Notes: a model not told the origin generated them from the letters alone. Shown: positions 41,506 through 49,856, numbered from the stretch's first letter. The stretch is DNA of 62,256 bases from CAZYLZ01 sp964648335 (GCA_964648335.1 CAZYLZ010000008.1:1-62256); one strand, 5' to 3'. Numbers and translations: made by a program.

Positions 41506-42651
41506 ATGCGCATCGTTTTCACCGGGGGAGGGACAGGAGGGCACTTCTATCCCATCATCGCCATCGTCGAACGGATCCACGAGATGATCGACGAGCGCAA
41601 GCTCTTGGAGCCTGAACTGATCTACCTGGGGCCGTCCGTATTCGACAACCGATCCCTTGTTGAACAGAACATAGTTTTCAAGCACGCTCATGCCGCGAGC
41701 ATAAGGTCCTACTCGAATCCGCTCATGAATCTCTTGGCGATACCGACCATCTTCATAGGTATCCTGAAGGCCCTCCTTCAGATGTTTGCGCTCTACCCCG
41801 ACGTCGTCTTCTCGACCGGCGGCTATGCGGCATACCCGACATTGGTCGCTGCACGGATACTCATGATCCCTGTCATCATCTATGACGCAGACGCCACCCC
41901 GGGAAAGGTCTCGTTGTATGCAGCAAAGTTCGCAAAGTGGATTGGCGTAGCTCATCCGGATGCACCGAATCGCTTTCCTGAAGCCTATCGGTCCAAAATA
42001 GCGCTCATTGGTCACCCTATACGACGTGAGATCGAAGCGCCCGCGAATGAGGGCGCCAAAGAATTCCTCGACATGGACCAGACCGTCCCGACCATATTCG
42101 TCTTAGGTGGTTCCCAAGGCGCGCAAGCCATCAACGATGCTGTCACTGACGCGCTGACTCTCATAATCGACCGCTACAATATCGTCCATCAGACCGGCGC
42201 TGCAAACCTTGCGTCGACTAAAGCACTCGCCGAAGTCTTGCTCAAGGATAGTCGACATCAAGAGCACTACCGGGCGTTCGGTATCATGAACTCCCTCGCG
42301 CTCAGGATGGTCGCAGGATCGAGTTCGCTCGTTATCTGCCGCGCAGGGTCGGGAACCATCTTCGAAATCGCCTCGTGGGGACTGCCATCGATCCTTATTC
42401 CGATTCCCGAGAGTATCTCGCACGACCAGACAAAAAATGCTTTTTCATACGCCAGGACGGGTGCCGCCGTCGTCCTCGAGCAGAAAAATCTGACGCCCCA
42501 CTTGCTTGCCGCCGAGATTGACCGCATTATGGGCAGTGCCGAGCTGAGGCAATCAATGTCCGAAAAGGCAAAGGCGTTCTCGCGCCCCGACGCAGCCCGA
42601 AAGATCGCCAGACTTCTGTTAGATACCGCACTCGAACACGCACCAAAATGA
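41506..42651 (+). CDS. murG: UDP-GlcNAc transferase MurG
   Basis: 381 aa from the ATG at 41506; TATACT with extended -10 (TGGTATACT, to 41496) leaves a 3-base leader, so the open frame further upstream, which overlaps ftsW, is not used. The donor-binding GGGTGGHFYP loop and the C-terminal VICRAGSGTIFEI segment are family signatures. It converts lipid I to lipid II on the inner membrane face. Overlaps gltX by 4 bases (ATGA). Confidence 0.95.
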   Translation: MRIVFTGGGTGGHFYPIIAIVERIHEMIDERKLLEPELIYLGPSVFDNRSLVEQNIVFKHAHAASIRSYSNPLMNLLAIPTIFIGILKALLQMFALYPDVVFSTGGYAAYPTLVAARILMIPVIIYDADATPGKVSLYAAKFAKWIGVAHPDAPNRFPEAYRSKIALIGHPIRREIEAPANEGAKEFLDMDQTVPTIFVLGGSQGAQAINDAVTDALTLIIDRYNIVHQTGAANLASTKALAEVLLKDSRHQEHYRAFGIMNSLALRMVAGSSSLVICRAGSGTIFEIASWGLPSILIPIPESISHDQTKNAFSYARTGAAVVLEQKNLTPHLLAAEIDRIMGSAELRQSMSEKAKAFSRPDAARKIARLLLDTALEHAPK

Positions 42652-43976
42652 CCAAACCCGTCCGCACCCGCATAGCCCCGAGCCCCACCGGCTTTTTGCA
42701 CATCGGTACCGCACGTACCGCGCTTTTCAATTACCTGTACGCTCGCAAGATGGGAGGCACGTTCGTGGTGCGCATCGAGGACACAGACCGAGCGCGCAGT
42801 ACCAAAGAGTACGAGGACGACATCCTGGCACAGCTAGCGTGGCTCGGTCTGTCTGGGGACGAGTTCTATCGGCAGTCCGAGCGGGCAGGGGAGCACCAGA
42901 AGGCCCTGGAGGGGCTTGTGGCGTCCGACAAGGCCTATCTATCTAAAGAGCCAGCAAAGGACGACCCGACCCGTACGGTCGAGGTTGTACGCCTCAGAAA
43001 CCCCGGAAAACCGGTTACATTCATTGATGTAGTTCGCGGCGAGATTACCATCGATACGGCAGATCTCGGCGATATGGTGATAGCCAGAAGCTTGACAGAC
43101 CCTCTTTATCATTTTGCTGTGGTGGTCGATGATGAGTTCGCCGGCATAACGCATGTCATTCGTGGCGAAGATCACATATCGAATACGCCCCGACAAATCC
43201 TCATCCAAGAGGCGCTTGGCTATGAACGGCCTATCTATGCGCACCTGCCGCTCATCCTCGCTCCTGACCGCACCAAGATGTCTAAGCGACGCCATGCGAC
43301 ATCCGTAGCCGATTTCGCAAAGCGCGGTTATACCAAAGAAGCCCTAATCAATTTCCTCGCGCTCCTTGGATGGAACCCAGGCAATGATAAAGAACTCTAC
43401 ACCGAGGGGGAATTGTTGGCGGCATTTACACTCGAACACATTCAGAAAGGCGGCGCAGTCTTCAACGAAGAAAAGCTCAAGTGGTTCAACAAAGAATACC
43501 TAAAGCAAATGTCTGATGTGCAGTTTGCGGAATACATAGCCGATGCGATACCTGCAGACTTGAGCCCCGAGCGAATGACGCGTCTCTTGCCATCAATCCG
43601 CGAACGAACCGTCCTTTTCGAGGAATTCAAAGCAGCAGCAGAAGCAGGCGAGTACGATTGGGCAAGTGCCGAACCCGTGATCGACCCGGTCCGTGTAGTC
43701 TGGAAAGAATCTACCAAGGAGCAGACTGCGTCTCATCTGACACACACCATGTCAGTGCTCAAAGATGCATCCGAGCAATCATGGGAAAGCGTCGATTCAC
43801 TCAAAAATCTCCTCATGCCATACGCAGAGCAGGTCGGTAAAGGCGCTGTCCTGTGGCCGTTCAGATTTTCATTGACAGGAAAGGATCGATCGCCTGACCC
43901 GTTCACTTGCGCATTCGTACTAGGTCCGGACGAGACGATGAAGCGTCTTCAGAATGCGCTCGCCATAATCGGTTGA
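42648..43976 (+). CDS. gltX: Glutamyl-tRNA synthetase
   Basis: 442 aa. HIGH is HIGT (APSPTGFLHIGTARTAL) and KMSKS is KMSKR. Length and the C-terminal helical domain fit bacterial GluRS; the anticodon part is slightly short. Whether it discriminates against tRNA-Gln cannot be told from sequence alone. Co-transcribed with murG. Confidence 0.95.
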   Translation: MTKPVRTRIAPSPTGFLHIGTARTALFNYLYARKMGGTFVVRIEDTDRARSTKEYEDDILAQLAWLGLSGDEFYRQSERAGEHQKALEGLVASDKAYLSKEPAKDDPTRTVEVVRLRNPGKPVTFIDVVRGEITIDTADLGDMVIARSLTDPLYHFAVVVDDEFAGITHVIRGEDHISNTPRQILIQEALGYERPIYAHLPLILAPDRTKMSKRRHATSVADFAKRGYTKEALINFLALLGWNPGNDKELYTEGELLAAFTLEHIQKGGAVFNEEKLKWFNKEYLKQMSDVQFAEYIADAIPADLSPERMTRLLPSIRERTVLFEEFKAAAEAGEYDWASAEPVIDPVRVVWKESTKEQTASHLTHTMSVLKDASEQSWESVDSLKNLLMPYAEQVGKGAVLWPFRFSLTGKDRSPDPFTCAFVLGPDETMKRLQNALAIIG

Positions 43977-43994
43977 AGCAGGCATAATTACCGT

Positions 43995-45305
43995 ATGTCA
44001 GCAACGGCGTACTCGAGACGGAGGATTTCTTATTGCGCGGTATTCTTCGTGCTTGCGGTTCTTCTTTACATCACGGTCCCATTTACAGCGCAGGCTGATA
44101 CGGCAGCCGAGCTCCAGAAACAAATTGACGATCATGCGGCTCAGATTCAAGCGCTCGACAAAGAGATAGCTAGTTACACGACACAGCTCACGCAGGTCGG
44201 CGCACAGAAACAGACTCTACAGACAACGCTCAAGCAACTTGACCTCTCGCGACAAAAGATCGCTGCAGACATAAGCCGCACCGAGAACACTATAGCAAAG
44301 ACACAGCTCGAGATCGTAAAGCTTGCCGGTAACATCTCGGACAAAGAGACTGCCATACAGACAGGGACCGCCGGCATAGCATCGAGCTTGCGGAGCGCCG
44401 ATAGAGTTGAGTCAGAAACCATGCTTGAGTCGTTCTTGGCTCACAAGTCCATAGCCGAAACATGGAACGATCTCGAAACGACTCAACAGATACGGAGTGC
44501 CTTAGGAGATCAGCTCGTGATGCTTTCATTAGCAAAGTCGTCGCTCGTGAGCACAAAAACCGCTACAGAGGCGAAAAAGAAAGATCTCGTCACGTACCAA
44601 GGACAGCTCAAGGGTCAGAAGGTGGCACTCGATGTAAACCGCCAAGAAAAGGCGGATCTGTTAGCACAAACCAAATCGCAAGAAGCCAACTATCAAAAAA
44701 TTCTCGCGGCAAAAAAAACCGCTAAAGCGCAGTTCGAGAAGTCATTGACCGATCTTGAAGCAAAGCTCAAATTCACGTTGAACCCGGCCACTATTCCGGC
44801 AGCGGGCTCGGGCGTATTGCATTGGCCGCTCGACAAGGTCCGTATCACGCAGGCGTTCGGGAAGACTGATTTCGCTAAGGCTGGAGCCTACAATGGTCAA
44901 GGACACAACGGCGTCGACTTCGCAGCACCAGTCGGCACCCCCATAAAAGCGGCACTTGATGCAACCGTCGTTGGTACCGGCAACACCGACGCATACTCGG
45001 GATGTTACTCGTACGGCAAGTGGGTGCTTTTGCGACACGAAAACGGACTCAGTACCTTATACGCGCACTTCTCGCAGATTGCCGTTTCCGCCGGACAGAA
45101 AGTTATCACAGGAGAGGTGATTGGGTACAGCGGTGCAACAGGATATGCAACTGGACCGCACCTGCACTTTACGGTATATGCAGCGGGTGCTGTCCAGGTC
45201 GCACGACTTGGCGATTTTAGGGGTTCTAATAAAACACCGTGCTCGGCTGCAACAATCCCGGTCTCAGCACTCTCGGGTTACTTGAATCCGATGGATTACT
45301 TGTAA
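43995..45305 (+). CDS. EnvC-like M23 peptidase / murein hydrolase activator
   Basis: 436 aa. Signal peptide (about 10-34, ending FTAQA), a long coiled coil (about 36-250) and a LytM/M23 domain (about 280-410). The M23 zinc motif is intact: HNGVDFAAP (HxxxD) and TGPHLHF (HxH). An intact site would mean an active endopeptidase, unlike EnvC itself, which only activates amidases. CATAAT (43983-43988) puts the transcription start on the ATG. It follows the cell-wall cluster. Confidence 0.9.
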   Translation: MSATAYSRRRISYCAVFFVLAVLLYITVPFTAQADTAAELQKQIDDHAAQIQALDKEIASYTTQLTQVGAQKQTLQTTLKQLDLSRQKIAADISRTENTIAKTQLEIVKLAGNISDKETAIQTGTAGIASSLRSADRVESETMLESFLAHKSIAETWNDLETTQQIRSALGDQLVMLSLAKSSLVSTKTATEAKKKDLVTYQGQLKGQKVALDVNRQEKADLLAQTKSQEANYQKILAAKKTAKAQFEKSLTDLEAKLKFTLNPATIPAAGSGVLHWPLDKVRITQAFGKTDFAKAGAYNGQGHNGVDFAAPVGTPIKAALDATVVGTGNTDAYSGCYSYGKWVLLRHENGLSTLYAHFSQIAVSAGQKVITGEVIGYSGATGYATGPHLHFTVYAAGAVQVARLGDFRGSNKTPCSAATIPVSALSGYLNPMDYL

Positions 45306-45318
45306 TACACATACGTGC

Positions 45319-45347
45319 GTGACACGCCATGCTGTGTGGCGTATGCT
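45319..45347 (+). promoter_or_regulatory. Promoter with an inverted repeat filling the spacer
   Basis: GTGACA (45319-45324), 17-bp spacer, TATGCT (45342-45347). The inverted repeat ACGCCA (45324-45329)/TGGCGT (45337-45342) spans the spacer from edge to edge, the position used by spacer-binding regulators. A GTACGTAC palindrome (45354-45361) lies at the predicted start. This begins a 723-base stretch (45306-46028) without a large gene. Confidence 0.5.
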
Positions 45348-45379
45348 GGTTCAGTACGTACAAACAGGAGAAATGTACG

Positions 45380-45469
45380 ATGCAAACGAAGATTTGCGAG
45401 AGAAAAATTAAAGACGATACTCACAAGATTGCATCTGCTGCAAAGCGAGGACGCGTTGATAGAAAATAG
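45380..45469 (+). CDS. 29-aa basic small ORF in the 45.3-46 kb region
   Basis: ATG at 45380 with AGGAG (45366-45370) 9 bases upstream; the product is rich in Lys and Arg (MQTKICERKIKDD...). It lies between the promoter at 45319-45347 and the terminator at 45532, so a transcript of about 200 bases is expected. It may be a small peptide or the transcript may be a regulatory RNA. Confidence 0.35.
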   Translation: MQTKICERKIKDDTHKIASAAKRGRVDRK

Positions 45470-45531
45470 TGGGTACCCAAGTAGACCGGAAAAGACCTAC
45501 TACTAGCGGTGCATTCCGTACGACCAATTCG

Positions 45532-45559
45532 CGCCAGGCACTGCCTGGCGTTTCTCTTT
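45532..45559 (+). terminator. Terminator of the small transcript
   Basis: Perfect 7-bp stem CGCCAGG/CCTGGCG with CACTG loop, followed by TTTCTCTTT. Confidence 0.7.
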
Positions 45560-45752
45560 GATTGGTTTCTACTATCTCGTGCAAAGCAGTGAGAATGGCG
45601 ACGGATAGAGGTCTGACGTATGGTCTAATAGTACAATCTCGGATCGACGATACTACCATGCTCGCCGCTGCGTCCCAGCAGGGTCTTACTAGTAGGTATC
45701 GAACGAGAGAAGTGGCTGCGAATCTCTGAGCAACAACGAAAGAGGATTCAAA

Positions 45753-45833
45753 ATGCGTATGAGAGCGTCTACAAAATGTTCTGATTCAAACTTCGGGCAA
45801 ATCGCTACATGCAGGGGAGCGCAACTGAAATAA
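45753..45833 (+). CDS. 26-aa small ORF with Shine-Dalgarno
   Basis: ATG at 45753 with GAGG 7 bases upstream, ending TAA at 45833. The product has two Cys and is basic at the N-terminus (MRMRASTKC...). A strong terminator follows 47 bases later. Whether it is translated is unknown. Confidence 0.3.
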   Translation: MRMRASTKCSDSNFGQIATCRGAQLK

Positions 45834-45880
45834 ATAATACCGGGCAAGTACCCACGGTAGCGCGGAGTCTACAAGCAGAC

Positions 45881-45909
45881 AAATCACGGACGCCGGTCCG
45901 TGATTTTTT
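45881..45909 (+). terminator. Very strong intrinsic terminator
   Basis: Perfect 11-bp stem AAATCACGGAC/GTCCGTGATTT with GCCG loop and a T-run to 45909. No large gene lies upstream for 570 bases, so it must end a short or non-coding transcript. Confidence 0.85.
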
Positions 45910-45989
45910 ATCGTATCGATGGGGGACCTTTCTGCCTCCTGGGCGTGTCGTAAAAGATATATTGTGCGACACGTTGTCCTCAGGAGAAC

Positions 45990-46006
45990 GGCGCCTTTAA
46001 GGCGCC
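45990..46006. repeat. GGCGCC inverted repeat near the SPFH gene end
   Basis: GGCGCC (45990-45995) and GGCGCC (46001-46006) flank TTTAA. It could be the terminator of the minus-strand SPFH gene, but no T-run follows in that direction. Confidence 0.35.
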
Positions 46007-46028
46007 TCCCCAGAACCATGTGTAGGTT

Positions 46029-46772
46029 CTATTTTCCCATCCGTTCAAACGCACGCAGAACCTCGAGCGGCAGTGCAAATATGATCGTGTTGGATTGATC
46101 GGCGCTGACGTCGTCGATGGTCTGGAGCGTTCGCAAATGGAGCGCCCCTTCCGAATGCGACAATGTCATCGCGGCCTTTGCCATGTTCTCGGCTGCCACC
46201 ACTTCCCCTTCCGCCTTGATGATGACCGCTCGTTTTTCGCGCTCGGCTTCTGCCTGACGCGCAATCATGCGCTCCATCTCGGTCGGAAGTACGACATCCT
46301 TTAAGACGACATTCGAGATGGTAACGCCCCAGCCTTCGCTCGTTTCGTCGACGATGGTCTTTATGTGCTTCGAAATCTTTTCACGAGATGCCAAAAGCTC
46401 ATCGAGTTCTACCTCACCCACAACATTGCGCATAGTGGTCTGCGCGAGCTGGCTTACGGCGTAAAAATAATTCTCTACCTGCAAAATGGCTTTCGACGCA
46501 TCGGATACACGGTAGTAAATTACAGCCGTCACTCCGACCGAGATGTTGTCCTTCGTTATCGCCTTCTGCTCCGGCACTTCGACCGCAAGGATGCGCATGT
46601 CGACTTTGCGCATCTGCTGAAATATCGGCAAGACAATGCGCCAGCCCGGTTCCTTGAATCCAGTCGAGCGGCCCATGGTAAACATCACTCCCTTCTCGTA
46701 CTGATTCACCTGTCGCAAGGATCCCAAGATGACGAGCGCTACGACGGTTATAAAAAGATAGGTAAGACCCAT
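46029..46772 (-). CDS. SPFH/band 7 membrane protein (slipin-like)
   Basis: 247 aa. One N-terminal hydrophobic segment (about 3-18), then the band 7 domain (VNQYEKGVMFTMGRS..., KDNISVGVTAVIYYRVSD, VVGEVELDELLASREKI) and an Ala/Glu-rich coiled coil. It is of the stomatin/slipin type that makes membrane microdomains and often works with a NfeD protein; none is next to it. GATAAC on the minus strand (46786-46781) leaves a one-base leader. Confidence 0.9.
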   Translation of the reverse strand: MGLTYLFITVVALVILGSLRQVNQYEKGVMFTMGRSTGFKEPGWRIVLPIFQQMRKVDMRILAVEVPEQKAITKDNISVGVTAVIYYRVSDASKAILQVENYFYAVSQLAQTTMRNVVGEVELDELLASREKISKHIKTIVDETSEGWGVTISNVVLKDVVLPTEMERMIARQAEAEREKRAVIIKAEGEVVAAENMAKAAMTLSHSEGALHLRTLQTIDDVSADQSNTIIFALPLEVLRAFERMGK

Positions 46773-46800
46773 ATATGCAAGTTATCGATTAAGCGTTTAC

Positions 46801-47568
46801 TTAAGACTGCATCCGTTTGACCTCAAACGCAAGGAAGAGAGGGAATTCTTTGCGTGCAGCATCTTCGGCTTTTTTTCGAGGGCCGTCTTCACTTTGCCGG
46901 TGCGATATCCACTCTTCCAGTCGTGTCACAACAAACCCCGCGCCGCGAAGCGCCTTCATATGATCTTGGAGCGATCGATGGAATGACACAGTCGTGACCG
47001 AAGCCTTTGAGCCCGGGCGCATTTCGATGGACGCCTTGGACGGCGTCAGGTAGCCATCGACCCTCCTATATTGCAGCTGCAGCGCTTCGTCGTAACCCCA
47101 CGATGATCGCTTATTGATGCGATAGGCGGGGTGGTTAATCACCGCAACAAATCGACCCGCAGGCCTGAGGACCCGAGCGACTTCCTTAAATACGGTCTCG
47201 ATGCGCTCCATGTTTTGGAGGGCGAGCACGCAGGTGACAGCATCGAAACGGGAATCCTCATAGGGAAGCTTGTCTGCCGGCGCCACCACATACTCGATGC
47301 CGCCACTCTTCGCTTTCGCCTGCTCGATAAGCTCGGGCGCGATATCCGCTCCGCAGACTTCAGCGCTTTCGGCTTGGATGAGACGGCTAAAGTAGCCTTC
47401 TCCGCAGGCGAGATCGAGCACCGTCTCACTCGGCGCAACGGCGAGCATGCGCATTAAATTCGGTCCGACGACTTTAGCATGATATGTGTCGTCTTCGTCG
47501 ACATGGTCAGAATACCAATCGGCTACCTTCCCCCACGACGTCTCATTCTTGACCTTCTTCCCTGTCAT
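46801..47568 (-). CDS. Class I SAM-dependent methyltransferase
   Basis: 255 aa from the ATG at 47568, one base past the upstream stop codon (47570); a longer frame overlaps the upstream gene and is not needed. Methyltransf_11-type: motif I VLDLACGEGYFS, motif II acid D in GADIAPELIEQA, motif IV FDAVTCVLALQNM. The substrate is unknown; the fold and size fit small-molecule or ubiquinone-type methyltransferases. The C-terminus has SFHRSLQDHMKALRGAGF, a common lid. Confidence 0.88.
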   Translation of the reverse strand: MTGKKVKNETSWGKVADWYSDHVDEDDTYHAKVVGPNLMRMLAVAPSETVLDLACGEGYFSRLIQAESAEVCGADIAPELIEQAKAKSGGIEYVVAPADKLPYEDSRFDAVTCVLALQNMERIETVFKEVARVLRPAGRFVAVINHPAYRINKRSSWGYDEALQLQYRRVDGYLTPSKASIEMRPGSKASVTTVSFHRSLQDHMKALRGAGFVVTRLEEWISHRQSEDGPRKKAEDAARKEFPLFLAFEVKRMQS

Positions 47569-47569
47569 A

Positions 47570-48166
47570 TCAGCGTTTCCAAGGAATCTCGAACTGTTCG
47601 AACTCGGGCAAGAGTTTCTTGTCGTGCAAGAGCCGCGCAATGACCTCGGCGTGGCTCATGGCGCCGGTCAGCGCATTGTGCGGCTGCGGCTCGTCAGGGA
47701 TACCAACGTAATTGAGCGCTGCATCGAGATTGAGCGCTGAGCGACGGTGTGCCAGATCAATCGGCGGATTGATGCCTGCCTTTACCATGTGCATCCACGC
47801 AAGCGTATGCGTGTCGATGGTCCTGTGTGCGAAATCGTTATCGATATGCTCGCGCATGCACGCAAATTTCACGTAGTCTCTGTCGAACGAGATATTCTGA
47901 CCAGCGAGCGTTCGTTCGGCAATCTCCTCGGACCAGGCGACAAATGCACGAATAAGTTCCCCTTCGGTCTTCTTAGACGGGTCCGTTACTTCTTCCCTGC
48001 TGAATCCGCAGACCGCCAGCGCTTCGTCCATAATATGCGCTCCGTCCCAAATCCGGCATTCGTCGTAAAACTGGTTCGTTGGGTTTTCGTACTCGATGGC
48101 GCCGAGCGACACGATGGAATGCTTGTCGTACTCGGTCCCGGTTGCCTCGACATCGATGATGATCAT
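47570..48166 (-). CDS. DEDDh 3'-5' exonuclease-like protein with altered last motif
   Basis: 198 aa from the ATG at 48166; TATACT (48178-48173) puts the transcription start on it. ExoI is IIIDVEATG (D and E), ExoII has D in NISFDRDYV. ExoIII normally reads HxAxxDA; here it is HNALTGAMSH, so the final metal-binding Asp is replaced by Gly. The His is kept. The protein may be weakly active, inactive, or may use another residue. Co-transcribed with the methyltransferase. Confidence 0.8.
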   Translation of the reverse strand: MIIIDVEATGTEYDKHSIVSLGAIEYENPTNQFYDECRIWDGAHIMDEALAVCGFSREEVTDPSKKTEGELIRAFVAWSEEIAERTLAGQNISFDRDYVKFACMREHIDNDFAHRTIDTHTLAWMHMVKAGINPPIDLAHRRSALNLDAALNYVGIPDEPQPHNALTGAMSHAEVIARLLHDKKLLPEFEQFEIPWKR

Positions 48167-48256
48167 GACGTCAGTATAGCAAGATACCGACCACTTGCAC
48201 ATACGCGTTATTTATGATATAGAAAGTTCTAGAGTAGAAGCCAAAAGGAGCGAATT

Positions 48257-48826
48257 ATGAGTACCGACACTAGCGCAGTACCGACCACGAGGCCGGTCAC
48301 GCACCTCAAGCGCGACCCAGCGAATGGTCCAATCACCCGTCCTGCTGCTGAAATGGCTGCAGAACGCGAGCGAGCATTGTCCTCAGACGAATTCGACCCT
48401 CACATTTACAATGGCCTCGCACTCAAAGAGATCGCAAACAACACGAGCCTTCACAACCTTGCCATTACGAGCGTACTCTTACACGGTTCGATGGCAACGC
48501 TTTACTATGGTGTCGCCAAGTACGTGCAAGATCATCTCGAACTTGCAGCGGCACGGCCGGCGACGGTCGTCGGCGGTCTCATGATGAGCTACCTCATCAT
48601 GACCATCTATCGGCAGCGATTTCAGGAGGCCGGAGAAATCATCAGAACCGGCCTGAAACAAGAGCGACTCCGCAAGCGCTGTACCGGCATGTTTGCCGTC
48701 GCCGCGCAACAGCATACGTACGACAACACTGGCTACGTGAGTGGGATGTCGAGCGTCGACTGGGCAAACATAGTCGCGGGACTCGGATGGATCGTCATGA
48801 TGTTCCTCGAACTCAAAATCATGTAA
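48257..48826 (+). CDS. Membrane protein of unknown function
   Basis: 189 aa. A polar N-terminus (1-65), then three hydrophobic segments (about 68-85, 100-118 and 170-188). AAGGAG lies 7 bases before the ATG, a clear Shine-Dalgarno. It is not recognised. The next small gene follows after 11 bases with the same type of site, so the two form an operon. Confidence 0.6.
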   Translation: MSTDTSAVPTTRPVTHLKRDPANGPITRPAAEMAAERERALSSDEFDPHIYNGLALKEIANNTSLHNLAITSVLLHGSMATLYYGVAKYVQDHLELAAARPATVVGGLMMSYLIMTIYRQRFQEAGEIIRTGLKQERLRKRCTGMFAVAAQQHTYDNTGYVSGMSSVDWANIVAGLGWIVMMFLELKIM

Positions 48827-48837
48827 GGAGAGAAGCG

Positions 48838-49023
48838 ATGCAGGATACAGACATGCCGAACCTAACCTCGGTCCGGGGTTTCGGTAACATCGCACGCTAT
48901 GCTTTCTTGTTAGCGGCACTGGCGTTCGCGATCATCCTTGCGGCACACCACCAACCCTGGCTCGAATTCGCGCAAATGAAGGTAAAGATTATCGAATACT
49001 TCATGCGAAAGCCCTCGTTCTAG
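48838..49023 (+). CDS. Small single-pass membrane protein
   Basis: 61 aa with one TM (about residues 15-35) and a basic C-terminus (MRKPSF). AAGGAG, overlapping the stop of the upstream gene, supports the ATG at 48838. Function unknown. Confidence 0.55.
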   Translation: MQDTDMPNLTSVRGFGNIARYAFLLAALAFAIILAAHHQPWLEFAQMKVKIIEYFMRKPSF

Positions 49024-49037
49024 GTCTGAACGTTTCC

Positions 49038-49069
49038 GACCTCGACAACATCTATTGTCGAGGTCTTTT
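49038..49069 (+). terminator. Intrinsic terminator
   Basis: Perfect 11-bp stem GACCTCGACAA/TTGTCGAGGTC with CATCTA loop, then TTTTG. Confidence 0.85.
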
Positions 49070-49118
49070 GTATACCATCCCAGTCCGTCAGCTCATCATG
49101 TCGGCCGGCGCAGCGGTA

Positions 49119-49463
49119 CTATTCGGTCCCCTTGCAAGCTCCAGGCAGGTACCCCGCTTTACGAGCCTCGTCCTTTGACTTAAACCAGATTTGCTTAGCG
49201 GGCGGCATGTTCTTTACCTGCCCGCACCAAGGGCCGTAATAGACCTTACCGCCCAGGGCAGCCACATAGAGTCCGCCACGGGCAAGGCCCCCTGAGGGGG
49301 TCGTAGACGCTACCGAGAGGCTTATAGGGTCCGATACCTCGTGTGCCGAAATACGGCCTAAACCATAGGCAGAAAGGGCTACCAAGAGCACCACCACCCC
49401 GTACCCGAGGTCCCTACCCCACCCATTAGACCCTGCTTGGCTCAATTGCTTGATTGTTTCCAT
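49119..49463 (-). CDS. Anchored protein with Ada-type/sunset-like metal-binding domain
   Basis: 114 aa from the ATG at 49463; TATAAC (49476-49471) leaves a one-base leader. One TM (about residues 20-38), a Ser/Thr/Gly linker, and a C-terminal module VYYGPWCGQVKNMPPAK...SKDEARKAGYLPGACKG that matches the small Cys-containing Ada-Zn-like (sunset) domain frequent in CPR exported proteins. Two cysteines are present. The function is unknown. Confidence 0.65.
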   Translation of the reverse strand: METIKQLSQAGSNGWGRDLGYGVVVLLVALSAYGLGRISAHEVSDPISLSVASTTPSGGLARGGLYVAALGGKVYYGPWCGQVKNMPPAKQIWFKSKDEARKAGYLPGACKGTE

Positions 49464-49470
49464 TAGCCCT

Positions 49471-49478
49471 GTTATACT
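49471..49478. promoter_or_regulatory. Overlapping divergent -10 boxes
   Basis: The 8 bases GTTATACT read TATAAC on the minus strand (for the anchored protein at 49463) and TATACT on the plus strand (49473-49478, for rpmA). Polymerase bound for one direction should exclude the other. Confidence 0.5.
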
Positions 49479-49496
49479 CCTCCTCACGTACGGCGA

Positions 49497-49512
49497 CAAC
49501 AGGCGACTGTTG
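49497..49512 (+). promoter_or_regulatory. GNRA-capped hairpin in the rpmA leader
   Basis: CAACAG/CTGTTG stem (6 bp) closed by a GCGA tetraloop, inside the predicted leader of about 50 bases of rpmA. A candidate autoregulatory element; no known r-protein leader is recognised. Confidence 0.35.
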
Positions 49513-49534
49513 AAGCCCGAACCAACATAACACT

Positions 49535-49807
49535 ATGGCATCAACCAAAGCCGGCGGAACAACTAAAAACGTACGGGATTCAAATCCTAAGTATCTTGGT
49601 ATCAAGCTTGCAGACGGCCAGAAGGCTGTCCCGGGCGCAGTAATCGTGCGGCAGCGCGGAACCAAGGTTCTTCCCGGAAAAAATATCGGCGTCGGACACG
49701 ACCATACCCTCTTTGCTAAGGCAGCAGGTACCGTAAAGTATCGCTCAACTCGTAAGACTAACTTCGACGGACGAACCTACGTTCGCAAGATTGTCGACGT
49801 CCTCTAA
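49535..49807 (+). CDS. rpmA: 50S ribosomal protein bL27
   Basis: 90 aa. Starts MASTKAGGTTKN, with the core QKAVPGAVIVRQRGTKVLPG and GHDHTLFAKAAGTVKY. There is no Firmicutes-type N-terminal extension to be cleaved. Its N-terminus reaches the peptidyl-transferase centre. It stands alone, far from rplU. Confidence 0.97.
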   Translation: MASTKAGGTTKNVRDSNPKYLGIKLADGQKAVPGAVIVRQRGTKVLPGKNIGVGHDHTLFAKAAGTVKYRSTRKTNFDGRTYVRKIVDVL

Positions 49808-49818
49808 TCTCGATACGA

Positions 49819-49856
49819 CAACAAAAAAGCGAGCCAACCGGCTCGCTTTTTTGTTG
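49819..49856. terminator. Bidirectional terminator between rpmA and rplI
   Basis: A perfect 17-bp stem (49819-49835 with 49840-49856) and AACC loop; A-run on the left, T-run on the right. It serves the convergent rpmA and rplI. Confidence 0.9.

Noticed and set aside
45786..46019. A 77-codon minus-strand frame after the SPFH gene
   Set aside because: It runs through the strong terminator hairpin at 45881-45909, has no Shine-Dalgarno or -10, and no recognisable features.
45306..46028. Possible tmRNA or RNase P RNA in the gene-poor region
   Set aside because: No tRNA-like CCA end or GGTTCRAAYCC, no ALAA-type tag reading frame, and none of the conserved RNase P segments were found.
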